Below are positions 28,804-45,118 of a stretch of DNA of 64,000 bases, one piece after another. A model generated the notes under the pieces. That model was not told the DNA's origin and made no database searches. It saw only the letters and a list, made by a program, of their open reading frames with translations. The stretch's first letter is position 1. Every line of letters starts with the position of its first letter. The translations under genes and the position numbers were made by a program. This stretch comes from CAIWHR01 sp963726775 (GTDB lineage: Bacteria > Pseudomonadota > Gammaproteobacteria > Burkholderiales > Casimicrobiaceae): positions 434,001-498,000 of the forward strand of contig CAVSDL010000001.1 of NCBI GenBank assembly GCA_963726775.1, written 5' to 3'.

Positions 28804-29412
28804 ATGACCCACTCTTTGTCTCGTACCGGATGCGCCGCAGCGGCGGCGCTGTCGCTGATGAGCCTGCACGGCGCTGCGTCGGCGCAGGCGAGCGACCCGT
28901 TCATTGGCCAGATCATGTGTGCCGGCTTCACCTTTGCGCCGCGCGGCTGGGCCGAGTTGAACGGTCAACTGCTGCCGATCTCGCAGAACACCGCGTTGTT
29001 CGCTTTGCTCGGCACCACCTATGGCGGAAATGGGCAGACTACCTTCGCGCTGCCCGACTTGCGCGGGCGTGTCCTGATGCACGCCGGTCAGGGACCCGGT
29101 CTGACGCCGCGCGACCAGGGCGAGAGCGACGGGTCCGAGGAAGTGGTCCTGAACAACGCGCAACTGCCGGCCCACAACCACACGGTCACACCGCAGGGCA
29201 GTCCGTCGGACGCCACACTGATGTCGCCGGCCAATGGCGTTCCGGCGACGAAGTCGCGCACCACGCTGTATGCGCCCGGGCCCGGAACGATCCCGATGTC
29301 GCCAGTGCTCACGTCGCCGGCGGGCAGCAACGCACCGGTCCCGGTGATGCAGCCCTATCTGGCGGTGAAATGCTTCATCGCACTTTTCGGCGTGTTCCCG
29401 TCACGAGATTAG
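28804..29412 (+). CDS. secreted phage tail collar-domain protein (microcystin-dependent protein-like)
   Basis: 202-residue protein. A signal peptide (CAAAAALSLMSLHGAASAQA) precedes a tail-collar domain: FIGQIMCAGFTFAPRGW, then NGQLLPISQNTALFALLGTT, YGGNGQTTFALPDLRGRV and the closing NAQLPAHNH. Phage tail-fibre collars and bacterial microcystin-dependent proteins share this fold. Here the export signal and the lack of phage genes point to a host surface protein. A strong GGAGGAGAA ribosome site precedes the ATG. It follows the PEP-CTERM gene by 97 bases and may be cotranscribed. Confidence 0.88.
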   Translation: MTHSLSRTGCAAAAALSLMSLHGAASAQASDPFIGQIMCAGFTFAPRGWAELNGQLLPISQNTALFALLGTTYGGNGQTTFALPDLRGRVLMHAGQGPGLTPRDQGESDGSEEVVLNNAQLPAHNHTVTPQGSPSDATLMSPANGVPATKSRTTLYAPGPGTIPMSPVLTSPAGSNAPVPVMQPYLAVKCFIALFGVFPSRD

Positions 29413-29657
29413 GTCTGCAATTTTCTCGGCGGCGCCTGCAGCTTCGCTGCGAGTCGAACATCGAGGCAAGACCCACGCCCCATTCGCAGCGTTGAAGGAA
29501 AGCTTGCCGGGGACGACTCGAGGAATCTGGTGACGGCCAATTTGGCCACCGGCACAACGATATTCACACGGACCATGGGCCGACGATCCACGATATTGCG
29601 GCGCGCCCGACATTCGCAATCGCGGCACCCCTGCCGTTCCGGGGCGCCCGTTTCGGG

Positions 29658-30710
29658 CTAGCGCTTCTGTCCGGGACCGACCGAATACACATTCACCGCA
29701 GCGGCCTTGCCCTTGAATGGAACGGGACCGAGCGGCTCGACCGTGATTCGATCGCTCAAGGCCGAGCGTGTTGCATCGTCGATCAGGATGCCGCGTTGCA
29801 CGACCTTGGTGTGCGCTTCGAGTCGAGATGCGAGATTCACCGTGTCGCCAATGCACGTGTACGTCGCCCGCTCGTTGGTGCCGGCATATCCGGCCACCAT
29901 CTCGCCGGAGGCAATGCCGATGCCGATCCTGAGTTTCGGCTTCGTCGCGGCCTGCCGTTCGAGGTTGAACAGGTCGATCAACTCGACCATCTCCTGCGCC
30001 GCGCGTACCGCGCTCTCGCCGTGGTCCGGCAGCGGCACGGGCGCGCCGAAGACCGCCATCAACCCGTCGCCCATCATCAGCGTGACGATCCCGCCGTGGC
30101 CGCTGATCGCGTCGAACATCAGCGCGTAATACGTGTTGAGGAGTTCGATTGTCTCCTCGGGGGGCTGCGATTCCGCGAGCGCGGTGAAGTCGCGGATATC
30201 GGAGAACATCACCGAGGCCTGCACGAGCTTGCCGCCGAGCGCGAATCCGGAATTCTGCAGGTCCTGTGCCACTTCCGGAGTGGCGAAGCGGCGGACCAGT
30301 TCCTTCTGCTGATCCCGCAGTCGCTTCTTTTCGAGGCTCGCCCCGATGCGCGCCTTCAGCAGCACCGGATTGACCGGCTTGCTGAGATAGTCTTCGGCGC
30401 CAAGCTCGATGCAGCGCACCACGTTGGCGATGCCTTCCAGCGATGATGTGACGATGACCGGCAGGTCTGCGAGCTGCCGATCGTTGACCAATTGCTCGAG
30501 CACCTGGAAGCCGTCCATCTCCGGCATTTCCATGTCGAGCAGCAGCAGGTCGAAGGCTTCGCGCCGCAGCATCTCCAGCGCCACGCGGCCGTTCTCGGCC
30601 GATGCGACACTGTGGCCCTGCAATTCCAGGCTGCGCGTGAGCAACAGCCGGTTGACCTTGTTGTCGTCAACCACCAGCAGGCGGGCCGCGCCGCTACGCA
30701 GGTCACGCAT
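29658..30710 (-). CDS. response regulator-adenylate/guanylate cyclase
   Basis: 350-residue two-domain protein. An N-terminal receiver (LLVVDDNKVNR, phospho-acceptor in LLLLDMEMPEMDG, Lys in LSKPVNP) covers about residues 10-128. A class III nucleotide cyclase domain covers about 165-345, with metal-binding Asp in VMFSDIRDFT and MMGDGLMAVFG and transition-state residues in GDTVNLASRLEAH. Expected to make cAMP or cGMP when phosphorylated. Its start overlaps the hpt stop by eight bases (ATGCGTGA), placing it as output of the kinase-Hpt phosphorelay. Substrate specificity is not determined. Confidence 0.93.
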   Translation of the reverse strand: MRDLRSGAARLLVVDDNKVNRLLLTRSLELQGHSVASAENGRVALEMLRREAFDLLLLDMEMPEMDGFQVLEQLVNDRQLADLPVIVTSSLEGIANVVRCIELGAEDYLSKPVNPVLLKARIGASLEKKRLRDQQKELVRRFATPEVAQDLQNSGFALGGKLVQASVMFSDIRDFTALAESQPPEETIELLNTYYALMFDAISGHGGIVTLMMGDGLMAVFGAPVPLPDHGESAVRAAQEMVELIDLFNLERQAATKPKLRIGIGIASGEMVAGYAGTNERATYTCIGDTVNLASRLEAHTKVVQRGILIDDATRSALSDRITVEPLGPVPFKGKAAAVNVYSVGPGQKR

Positions 30711-31046
30711 CACGCAACTCGGCCAACGCCGCGGCAACGCGCGAATACTCCTCCGCCAGAGCGTCGAGCGCCTTTCCGTCGCTCTCGAGCACGCACGAAA
30801 GTCCCGCAAGCTCCAGCTCCCGGGCCATGGCGCCCAGCGTGAGCGCGCCAAAAGTGTTGCTGTTCGACTTGAGCGAATGCGCGGCGCGCCGGAACGTGTC
30901 GGCATCTTTCGCCGCAAAGGCGTGGCGCAGATCGTTCAACATCACCGGCGCTTCTTCGAGAAACGTGTCCACGAGCTCCATCGCGAACTCGGCGCCCGTC
31001 GTTGCCTTGAGTTCCTCGAACGTGGCGCGATCGATCGTCGGAGCGG

Positions 31047-31050
<4 letters not shown>
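30703..31050 (-). CDS. histidine phosphotransfer (Hpt) protein
   Basis: 115-residue stand-alone Hpt four-helix protein that relays phosphate between receivers. The phospho-accepting His is in RRAAHSLKSNSNTFGA (about residue 58). It overlaps the hybrid kinase gene by four bases (ATGA) and the REC-cyclase by eight, so the three are one translationally coupled operon. It probably accepts phosphate from the kinase's C-terminal receivers and passes it to the cyclase receiver; this order is inferred from gene order. Confidence 0.9.
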
Positions 31051-39353
<8,303 letters not shown>

Positions 39354-39515
39354 TCGCTGTTCGAGTCTCCATCCCGCTGTTGGTGATCCCGGCCTCGACA
39401 AGCGCCGAGGGCAACCGGCCGACCTTGCGCATCCGGTGCCGGGCAATCCGCCAACGGGGAGCAGCGAACCGGATATTAATCCAACCGCGGTCCGCTGGCC
39501 CGTCGAGCGTGCCGC

Positions 39516-40586
39516 CTACTCGATGGCGTCAATCGCGTCGAGGCCGACGATGGACCCGGCGGCGTCGGCTCTGTAGCCTGCGAATCTCCGCGCGATCTGG
39601 ATGAATGCCGGGCTTCGCAACACCTGGATCAACCGCGTTATCGCTGCCGTCTCCGCGGCGATCGCGCGTACCGCGAGAAAATAGCGCTCGCGAACCAGCG
39701 GGACGAATGCAAGCCGGCACTCCGCCGCTGCGGCACGCAGACCGAATCCTGCGTCGGCGCCTCCCGACGCCACCGTGGCCGCGACGGCCCGGTGCGTGAA
39801 TTCCTCGTTGCCGTAGCCGATGATTTCGGAGCGGTCGGTCTTATCGCGCGCAATCATCTGATCGATCAGTAGCCGCGTGCCCGAACCCCGCTGACGATTG
39901 ATGAACCGGAGCTTGCGGGTGGCGATGTCGCCGAAATTCCTGACATGGGCCGGATTCCCCCGCGGAAGTATCAGTCCCTGATCGCGATCGACAAATCGTA
40001 TCAGGCGATCACGTTGCGCTTGCAGACCTCGCACGTAAAGTTCGCGGTCCCAGTCGGGACGGCCGGCGATCGGCACGTGGAAGCCTGCAAGATCCGCTCG
40101 GCCGTCGGCAAACTCCTTGAGGGCGAGCAGGCTGCCCATGAACGACAGCTCGAGCTCGAGCCCACCACCGGCGGGCAGCCCACTCGCCAGCGTCGCCAGT
40201 ACCAGATCGTGACTTGCGGCAACGCGAAGCCGGTGCGTCGTCGGCTGCCCGTCCTTTCGTGACGACGCGCCGATCTCGGCTGCGAGCCCGGACAAGGCGC
40301 GCCCCAGGCGTTGCGTTGCCCCCTTTTCCACGTCAATGAGGCGTTTTCCGGAAGGCGTCAGGCTCGCGCCCCGGCCACGCTCGAGCAGCACAAGCGGCTC
40401 CCCCAGTTTCCGCTGGTAATCGCGCAGCAACCCCCAAGCCGCCCGGTAGGAAATCCCGCAGTCCGTCACGGCGGCCGCAAGCGACCCCGAACCTGCAATG
40501 GCCCGGAGCAGCGGCAGGAGCCGTGCGTCAAGGTCTTCGACCGAGTCGCCTTCGAGCTTCCAGACTAAGGCTGGCACGATTCTCAT
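39516..40586 (-). CDS. ModE-type regulator fused to oxyanion substrate-binding-like domain
   Basis: 356-residue regulator. Residues about 20-105 form a ModE/LysR-type winged helix (LRAIAGSGSLAAAVTDCGIS, AAWGLLRDYQRKLG, LTPSGKRLI). Residues about 118-345 form a PBP-like domain sharing three landmarks with two other proteins in this window: ASHDLVL, LAGFHVP and RGSGTRLLID. It is divergent from tupBCA and thus a likely tungstate or molybdate sensor that controls it. The ATG at 40586 is used (a TTG two codons upstream is possible). A palindrome overlaps the start codon, suggesting autoregulation. Confidence 0.85.
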   Translation of the reverse strand: MRIVPALVWKLEGDSVEDLDARLLPLLRAIAGSGSLAAAVTDCGISYRAAWGLLRDYQRKLGEPLVLLERGRGASLTPSGKRLIDVEKGATQRLGRALSGLAAEIGASSRKDGQPTTHRLRVAASHDLVLATLASGLPAGGGLELELSFMGSLLALKEFADGRADLAGFHVPIAGRPDWDRELYVRGLQAQRDRLIRFVDRDQGLILPRGNPAHVRNFGDIATRKLRFINRQRGSGTRLLIDQMIARDKTDRSEIIGYGNEEFTHRAVAATVASGGADAGFGLRAAAAECRLAFVPLVRERYFLAVRAIAAETAAITRLIQVLRSPAFIQIARRFAGYRADAAGSIVGLDAIDAIE

Positions 40587-40604
40587 ATGCAATTCTGCGC
40601 ATAT
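40585..40604. promoter_or_regulatory. palindrome 1, candidate operator for the ModE-like regulator
   Basis: ATATGCA-N6-CGCATAT, one mismatch from a perfect inverted repeat, overlapping the first bases of the divergent regulator's start codon. A second, perfect copy lies 76 bases away on the tup side. Confidence 0.5.
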
Positions 40605-40660
40605 TTTGCGCTCGATACCGTTCCGCTATCATGGGGCGTCGATGACGTAGCGTGTCATTC

Positions 40661-40680
40661 ATATGCATTAGTTTGCATAT
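40661..40680. promoter_or_regulatory. palindrome 2, candidate operator of tupBCA
   Basis: Perfect inverted repeat ATATGCA-N6-TGCATAT, followed by an AT-rich TATATC that may be part of a promoter. It lies 33 bases before the proposed tupB start, in the gap between the ModE-like regulator and tupB. Confidence 0.55.
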
Positions 40681-40712
40681 TATATCCGATCGCGAAGCTT
40701 GCGAAAGATTCC

Positions 40713-41417
40713 TTGAACAATGTCGCCGAAGCCGCCGGGCAAGCGTACGGGCTGATCGTTGCCGCCGACCCAAAGCTCGTCGATATCGTCCTGCTGAGTC
40801 TGCGCATCAGCCTCTCCGCAGTATTGATCGGCTGCGTGATCGGCCTGCCCATCGGCGCCGCAATCGCGGTAACCGAGTTCAGTGGCCGTCGGGCGCTGAT
40901 CGTGGTTCTGAACGGACTGATGGGGCTGCCGTCCGTCGTGGTCGGGCTCGCCGTCTACCTGCTGCTGTCGCGCGCCGGGCCCCTCGGCTCGTGGGGCATC
41001 CTTTTCACGCCGTCGGCGATGGTGATTGCGCAGACGATCCTCATCACGCCGACTCTCGCCGCACTTTCCCGGCAAGTAGTCGCGGACGCCTGGCAGGAAT
41101 ACCGCGAGCAGCTTCGCTCGCTCGGCGAAACAAAGCTGGGCGCCGCGCCGACGCTGCTCTGGGACCTGCGCTTCTCCCTCGTGACGATCGTGCTCGCCGG
41201 GTTCGGCCGTGCCGCATCGGAGGTGGGCGCGGTCATGATCGTCGGTGGCAACATCGACGGCGTGACGCGAGTCATGACCACGACCATTGCGTTGGAGACC
41301 AGCAAGGGCGACTTGCCGTTGGCACTCGGGTTGGGGTTCATCCTGCTGTTCATTGTGCTTGCCCTCAATGCCGGCGCCTACGTCGTCAAGGAGACGGCGC
41401 AGCGGCGATACGGGTGA
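40713..41417 (+). CDS. tupB: tungstate ABC transporter permease
   Basis: About 234 residues, inner-membrane permease with five or six helices (LLSLRISLSAVLIGCVIGLP, VVLNGLMGLPSVVVGLAVYL). A binding-protein-dependent transport EAA-type loop is visible around EYREQLRSLGETKLGAAPTL. The frame is open further upstream to 40587, but that part contains the palindrome and does not look like protein, so the TTG at 40713 is proposed; the start is uncertain. The tungstate assignment comes from the adjacent TupA and from similarity to TupB over ModB or sulfate permeases. Confidence 0.85.
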   Translation: MNNVAEAAGQAYGLIVAADPKLVDIVLLSLRISLSAVLIGCVIGLPIGAAIAVTEFSGRRALIVVLNGLMGLPSVVVGLAVYLLLSRAGPLGSWGILFTPSAMVIAQTILITPTLAALSRQVVADAWQEYREQLRSLGETKLGAAPTLLWDLRFSLVTIVLAGFGRAASEVGAVMIVGGNIDGVTRVMTTTIALETSKGDLPLALGLGFILLFIVLALNAGAYVVKETAQRRYG

Positions 41418-42157
41418 CCGTCGGCGTGGAGATGCGTGCCCCGCTGTCGCTCCTGCCACTGCAACTCGACGATGTCGTGTTCGAGGTCGGGCCGCGACGC
41501 ATCATCGACGGCATTTCGGTAACGCTCGACGCGGGATTGCGCACCGTGATCCTCGGGCCCAATGGGGCGGGAAAGAGCGTGCTGTTGCGGCTGTGCCACG
41601 GATTGCTGGCGCCCACCGCCGGAACCGTCGCCTGGAACGCCCCGGAGATCGCCGGGGGGCCGCGCCGGCAGGCGATGGTGTTTCAACGTCCCGTCCTGCT
41701 GCGCCGTTCGGCGCTGGGCAACGTGACTTACGCATTGAAGCTGGCGCATGTTCCCGTCGCGCAGCGCGAGGTACGTGCGATGGAAGCGCTGCGCAAGGTG
41801 GGGCTCGAAACGTTCGCCGGTCACTCCGCGCGCGTGCTTTCCGGCGGGGAACAGCAACGGTTGGCGCTCGCCCGGGTATGGGCATTGCGTCCGGAAGTCC
41901 TTTTCCTCGACGAGCCCACGGCGAGCCTCGACCCCGGCGCCACCCACGAAATCGAAAAGGTGATTGCCGCCCTGCACTGCGCCGGGACCAAGATCGTATT
42001 GGTGACGCACAACCTGGGGCAGGCGCATCGCCTGGGGGACGAAATACTGTTCCTGAACCAGGGCCGTCTCGTGGAGCGCGCGCCGGCGGACCGATTCCTC
42101 AAGCACCCGGCTTCGCCCGAGGCCGCCAAATTCCTCGAAGGAGAGCTGCCATGGTAA
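41414..42157 (+). CDS. tupC: tungstate ABC transporter ATP-binding protein
   Basis: 247-residue ATPase. Walker A reads ILGPNGAGKSVLL, the Q-loop is MVFQRPVLLRRS, the signature LSGGEQQRLALARV, Walker B VLFLDEPTASLDPG and the switch His is in VLVTHNLGQA. The GTG at 41414 overlaps the tupB stop by four bases (GTGA), a typical coupled start; an ATG at 41432 is the alternative. No C-terminal TOBE domain, as expected for TupC. Confidence 0.88.
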   Translation: MTVGVEMRAPLSLLPLQLDDVVFEVGPRRIIDGISVTLDAGLRTVILGPNGAGKSVLLRLCHGLLAPTAGTVAWNAPEIAGGPRRQAMVFQRPVLLRRSALGNVTYALKLAHVPVAQREVRAMEALRKVGLETFAGHSARVLSGGEQQRLALARVWALRPEVLFLDEPTASLDPGATHEIEKVIAALHCAGTKIVLVTHNLGQAHRLGDEILFLNQGRLVERAPADRFLKHPASPEAAKFLEGELPW

Positions 42158-42978
42158 TCATCCGTCGTTCAGTTCTTGCGTTGGTTCTCGTCATTGCCGC
42201 GTTTGCCGCGCAAGCGCAGGATCGTTTCATCACCGTTGCTTCGACAACCTCGACCGAACAGTCGGGACTGTTCGGTTACATCCTGCCCGTCTTCGAAAAG
42301 AAGGCGGGTATCCAGGTGCGCGTCGTCGCCCTCGGCACGGGTCAGGCGCTCGACCTCGCGCGCCGCGGAGATGCCGATGTCGTCTTCGTCCATGCCAAGG
42401 CCGCCGAGGAGAAATTCCTCGCTGAGGGTCAGGGCGTCAGGCGCTTTGCGGTGATGTACAACGACTTCGTGCTGATAGGGCCGAAGAGCGATCCCGCGAA
42501 GATTGCCGGCGGCAAGGACATCCTCGAAGCTCTGAAGAAAATTCAGTCGACCCAGGCGCCGTTCGTGTCGCGCGGCGACAAGAGTGGCACGCACATCGCC
42601 GAGCTCGACCTGTGGAAGGCCGCGGGAATCGACATCGACAAGTCGAAGGGGCCCTGGTATCGCGACACCGGCCAGGGCATGGGACCGGCGCTGAATACGG
42701 CGTCGTCGATGAACGCGTACCTGCTGGCCGATCGCGGGACGTGGCTCGCGTTCAAGAACAGGGGCGATCTCTCCATCCTGGTCGAGGGGGACAAGCGCCT
42801 CAACAACCAGTACGGCGTGATGCTGGTCAATCCGGAAAAGCATCCGACAGTGAAGAAGGACCTTGGCCAGGCTTTCGTGGACTGGCTGGTCTCGCCGGAA
42901 GGGCAGAAAGCGATCGCCGACTACAAGATCGGCGGCGAACAGCTCTTCTTTCCCAACGCCGGACAAGCCGGCGCATGA
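42151..42978 (+). CDS. tupA: tungstate-binding periplasmic protein
   Basis: 275-residue binding protein. The signal peptide (SVLALVLVIAAFAAQAQ) is followed by the TupA signature TVASTTSTEQSGLFGYIL, where the consecutive Thr/Ser bind the oxyanion. The segments LARRGDADVVFVHAK and SRGDKSGTHIAELDLW (Arg ligand region) complete the site. Receptor for tungstate, possibly molybdate at lower affinity. An AAGGAG site precedes the ATG, which overlaps the tupC stop by seven bases. Confidence 0.9.
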   Translation: MVIIRRSVLALVLVIAAFAAQAQDRFITVASTTSTEQSGLFGYILPVFEKKAGIQVRVVALGTGQALDLARRGDADVVFVHAKAAEEKFLAEGQGVRRFAVMYNDFVLIGPKSDPAKIAGGKDILEALKKIQSTQAPFVSRGDKSGTHIAELDLWKAAGIDIDKSKGPWYRDTGQGMGPALNTASSMNAYLLADRGTWLAFKNRGDLSILVEGDKRLNNQYGVMLVNPEKHPTVKKDLGQAFVDWLVSPEGQKAIADYKIGGEQLFFPNAGQAGA

Positions 42979-43778
42979 CCGGGCGGACATTCGCAATCGT
43001 CATTTCGTTTGCCGCGAGCGCGAGTGCGGGCGCCCAGCAGCCAGACGTGCAGCTGTATGCAGCAGGCAGCTTGCGCGCGGCGATGACGGAGGTCGTGCAG
43101 GCGTTTGGCGCGGCGGGCGGACCGACCGTCACCGCGACCTACGGCGCATCCGGCCTGCTGCGTGTACGCATCGAGAAAGGCGAACCCGCCGAGGTGTTCG
43201 CCTCGGCCGACATGGGCAATCCGCAGGCGCTGGCAAGGGCCGGTCGCGCGGCGGCACCCGTGGTATTCACCCGCAACCGGCTGTGCGCCGTCGTGGCGCC
43301 AGGAGTGGATGCCACGCCGGATACGCTGCTCGAGCGCATGCTGGATCCCGGAGTCAAGCTGGGCACGTCGACCCCGAAGGCCGACCCATCCGGCGACTAT
43401 GCCTGGCAGTTGTTCGAGAAGGCAGAGAAGCTGCGCCCGGGCGCATACGCGACGCTGGATGCCAAGGCGCTCAAGCTGACCGGCGGCCCCGATTCGCCTC
43501 CTCCTCCCGCCGATCGATCGATCTATGGCGTCATGATCGCGGAGCGCAAAGCCGATATCGTTCTCACGTACTGCACGAATGCGATGCAGGCCGTTCGCGA
43601 GGTATCGGGCGCAAGGATGATCGCGATTCCCGAAACGCTCGCTGTCGGTGCCGACTATGGATTGACCACGATGGCCGGCGCTTCGAAAGTAGCCCGAGGA
43701 TTTGCCGAGTTCATCATGTCGCCTCCGGCGCAAGCCATATTCGCGCGGCACGGATTCACGGCCGGCGCGATTCCCTAG
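42975..43778 (+). CDS. modA: ModA-like molybdate-binding protein in the tup operon
   Basis: 267-residue periplasmic oxyanion-binding protein. The signal peptide (FAIVISFAASASAGA) precedes a ModA-type fold: LYAAGSLRAAMTEVVQAF, ATYGASGLLRVRIEKG, EVFASADMGNPQAL. It overlaps the tupA stop by four bases (ATGA), so one operon carries two binding proteins and one permease-ATPase pair. It could share TupBC, widening the transported ions, or act as a sensor. It differs from the canonical ModA encoded at 60.3 kb in its residues and orientation context. Confidence 0.85.
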   Translation: MTGRTFAIVISFAASASAGAQQPDVQLYAAGSLRAAMTEVVQAFGAAGGPTVTATYGASGLLRVRIEKGEPAEVFASADMGNPQALARAGRAAAPVVFTRNRLCAVVAPGVDATPDTLLERMLDPGVKLGTSTPKADPSGDYAWQLFEKAEKLRPGAYATLDAKALKLTGGPDSPPPPADRSIYGVMIAERKADIVLTYCTNAMQAVREVSGARMIAIPETLAVGADYGLTTMAGASKVARGFAEFIMSPPAQAIFARHGFTAGAIP

Positions 43779-43834
43779 CGAGGACATCGCTGCGGCGCGG
43801 CACAACTTGCTAACCGAAGATTGAGGAGGTCCCG

Positions 43835-44044
43835 ATGAAGATTAGTGCCCGCAATCATTGGTCCGGCATTGTGAAGGGAATCGTGAAGGGTCCCGTCAGC
43901 ACTGAGGTGGTCCTGACGATCGCATCGGGCGTCGACATCGTCGCCGTCATCAGCACGCGTTCCGCCGAGACTCTGGGCCTCGCCGTGGGAGAGCCCGCGC
44001 AGGCTCTCGTCAAAGCCAGCAGCGTGCTGGTCGCGACCGAATGA
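43835..44044 (+). CDS. mop: molbindin Mop
   Basis: 69-residue single Mop/TOBE domain, a cytosolic molybdate or tungstate store that forms hexamers. The typical start MKISARNHWSGIVKGI and the segment VVLTIASGVDIVAVIST with KASSVLVAT at the end are all present. GAGGAGG precedes the ATG. It closes the tup operon, followed with a four-base overlap by a truncated oxidoreductase. A paralogous mop-oxidoreductase pair occurs at 63.4 kb. Confidence 0.9.
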   Translation: MKISARNHWSGIVKGIVKGPVSTEVVLTIASGVDIVAVISTRSAETLGLAVGEPAQALVKASSVLVATE

Positions 44045-44391
44045 ACCTGCTCTGGCGCTTCGTTCCTGGAGTGCTGGTTGCCGTCACCGCATATGCCGCG
44101 CTCGCGCAGGCGGTCGACCCCGCACGCTACGTCACGACGGTTGTCTCGGTGAGCGGCAATGTCGAGCGCAAGCTCACGCTTGCCCTCGACGACCTCAAGC
44201 GATTGCCCGTACGGCAAATGGTGGCGCACTCCGGTCGGCCTGAATGCAACGAACGTCAAAAGACCAACGTTGCCCATTCCGGATCAAGCACACGACCCGC
44301 GAACGCGGCGGCGCCTGCAATGTCCGTCAGTTCGGGAACAAGCCGCGCGCGATCCACCGCATGCGCGTCCAGCGCATCGTTGCACGCGTAG
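44041..44391 (+). pseudogene. truncated molybdopterin-binding oxidoreductase
   Basis: Begins like the intact paralogue at 63.58 kb: a signal peptide, then AVDPARYVTTVVSVSGNVER and DDLKRLPVRQ. Homology stops near 44220 and the rest (to the stop at 44391) is random sequence antisense to the dsrE-like gene. The start overlaps the mop stop by four bases, as in the intact pair. The molybdopterin-binding core is missing, so it cannot be functional. A deletion or recombination joined it tail to tail with the DsrE-like gene. Confidence 0.7.
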
Positions 44392-44633
44392 AACTTCGCA
44401 CCAAGTTCGGCAGCTTGCTGCATGTGCTGGTAGATGCTCACTTTGCGGTCGCCGCCTGCATAAAGGCCGGCTGCCAACCCCTCCGCGAGCAGCAGAACCG
44501 ACTTGCTCGAGAAGTGGACTTCGACATCGACGTCCATCGCTGCGGCGACCGCGGCATGAAAGAACGGTGTCGCGCATAAATGCGGTGCGTCGGGACTCGC
44601 GGCCCACAGCAGAATGGCAAGGCCGGATCTCAT
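44256..44633 (-). CDS. DsrE-family protein
   Basis: 125-residue DsrE-like sulfur-transfer-fold protein, cytosolic. Typical elements: LAILLWAASPDAPHLCATPF, AAAMDVDVEVHFSSKSVLLL and YQHMQQAAELGAKFYACND. The Cys in FYACND is where family members often carry the reactive sulfur. Starts within a four-base overlap with the upstream GcvH-like gene (ATGA), so the pair is coupled. Its 3' end lies over the junction with the truncated oxidoreductase on the other strand. Specific role unknown. Confidence 0.85.
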   Translation of the reverse strand: MRSGLAILLWAASPDAPHLCATPFFHAAVAAAMDVDVEVHFSSKSVLLLAEGLAAGLYAGGDRKVSIYQHMQQAAELGAKFYACNDALDAHAVDRARLVPELTDIAGAAAFAGRVLDPEWATLVF

Positions 44634-45109
44634 GGCGGTGCTTCCCCGAATGTTTCCGACAGCAAGGCCATGTATTTGTCGACAGCCATTGGGATCGCTT
44701 CGCCAGTGACCAGAGCTGCAGCATCATCGCGCCATGCCGTCGGCCGCAATCGAACCAGCCAACCCTCGCCGTAGGGGTCGGCGTTGATCAGTCCGGGTTC
44801 CGATTTCAGCCTTTCGTTCGCGGCGACGATGACGCCGGAAACGGGGGACCGCGCCGAGCGGATGACTTTCGACATTTCCAGCATCCCGAGGGCGCGATCG
44901 CGCTCAATGGATGCCCCTACAGGCTTGGCCATGAATTCGATGAATTCGCCCGAAATGTGTGCGCCCAGCGATGTGACGCCGACGGTCGCATTGCCATCGG
45001 CGTCGAGCCGCACCCACGTATCGTGCTCGATCAGGTAGTGTAACTCGTCGGGAAACTCGAATCCGCGAATATTCGCCACGTGCGGGCGCGCTATCGACCA
45101 CGCCGTCAC
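44630..45109 (-). CDS. GcvH-like lipoyl-domain protein
   Basis: 159-residue protein resembling glycine cleavage H protein, longer than usual. Lipoyl-domain blocks: WVRLDADGNATVGVTSLGAH, LGMLEMSKVIRSARSPVSG (the Lys after SK is the expected lipoylation site) and LINADPYGEGWLVRLRP. No gcvT or gcvP is near. In sulfur-oxidising bacteria, lipoate-binding GcvH-like proteins (LbpA) serve the sHdr pathway; the coupled DsrE gene is compatible with a sulfur-carrier role, but that is inference. GTG start at 45109, eleven bases after the stop of the transglutaminase-like gene. Confidence 0.85.
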   Translation of the reverse strand: MTAWSIARPHVANIRGFEFPDELHYLIEHDTWVRLDADGNATVGVTSLGAHISGEFIEFMAKPVGASIERDRALGMLEMSKVIRSARSPVSGVIVAANERLKSEPGLINADPYGEGWLVRLRPTAWRDDAAALVTGEAIPMAVDKYMALLSETFGEAPP

Positions 45110-45118
45110 GCCACCAAC

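Noticed and set aside
28804..29412. Phage remnant
   Set aside because: Only the tail-collar fold is present, the protein has a signal peptide, and no other phage genes are nearby.
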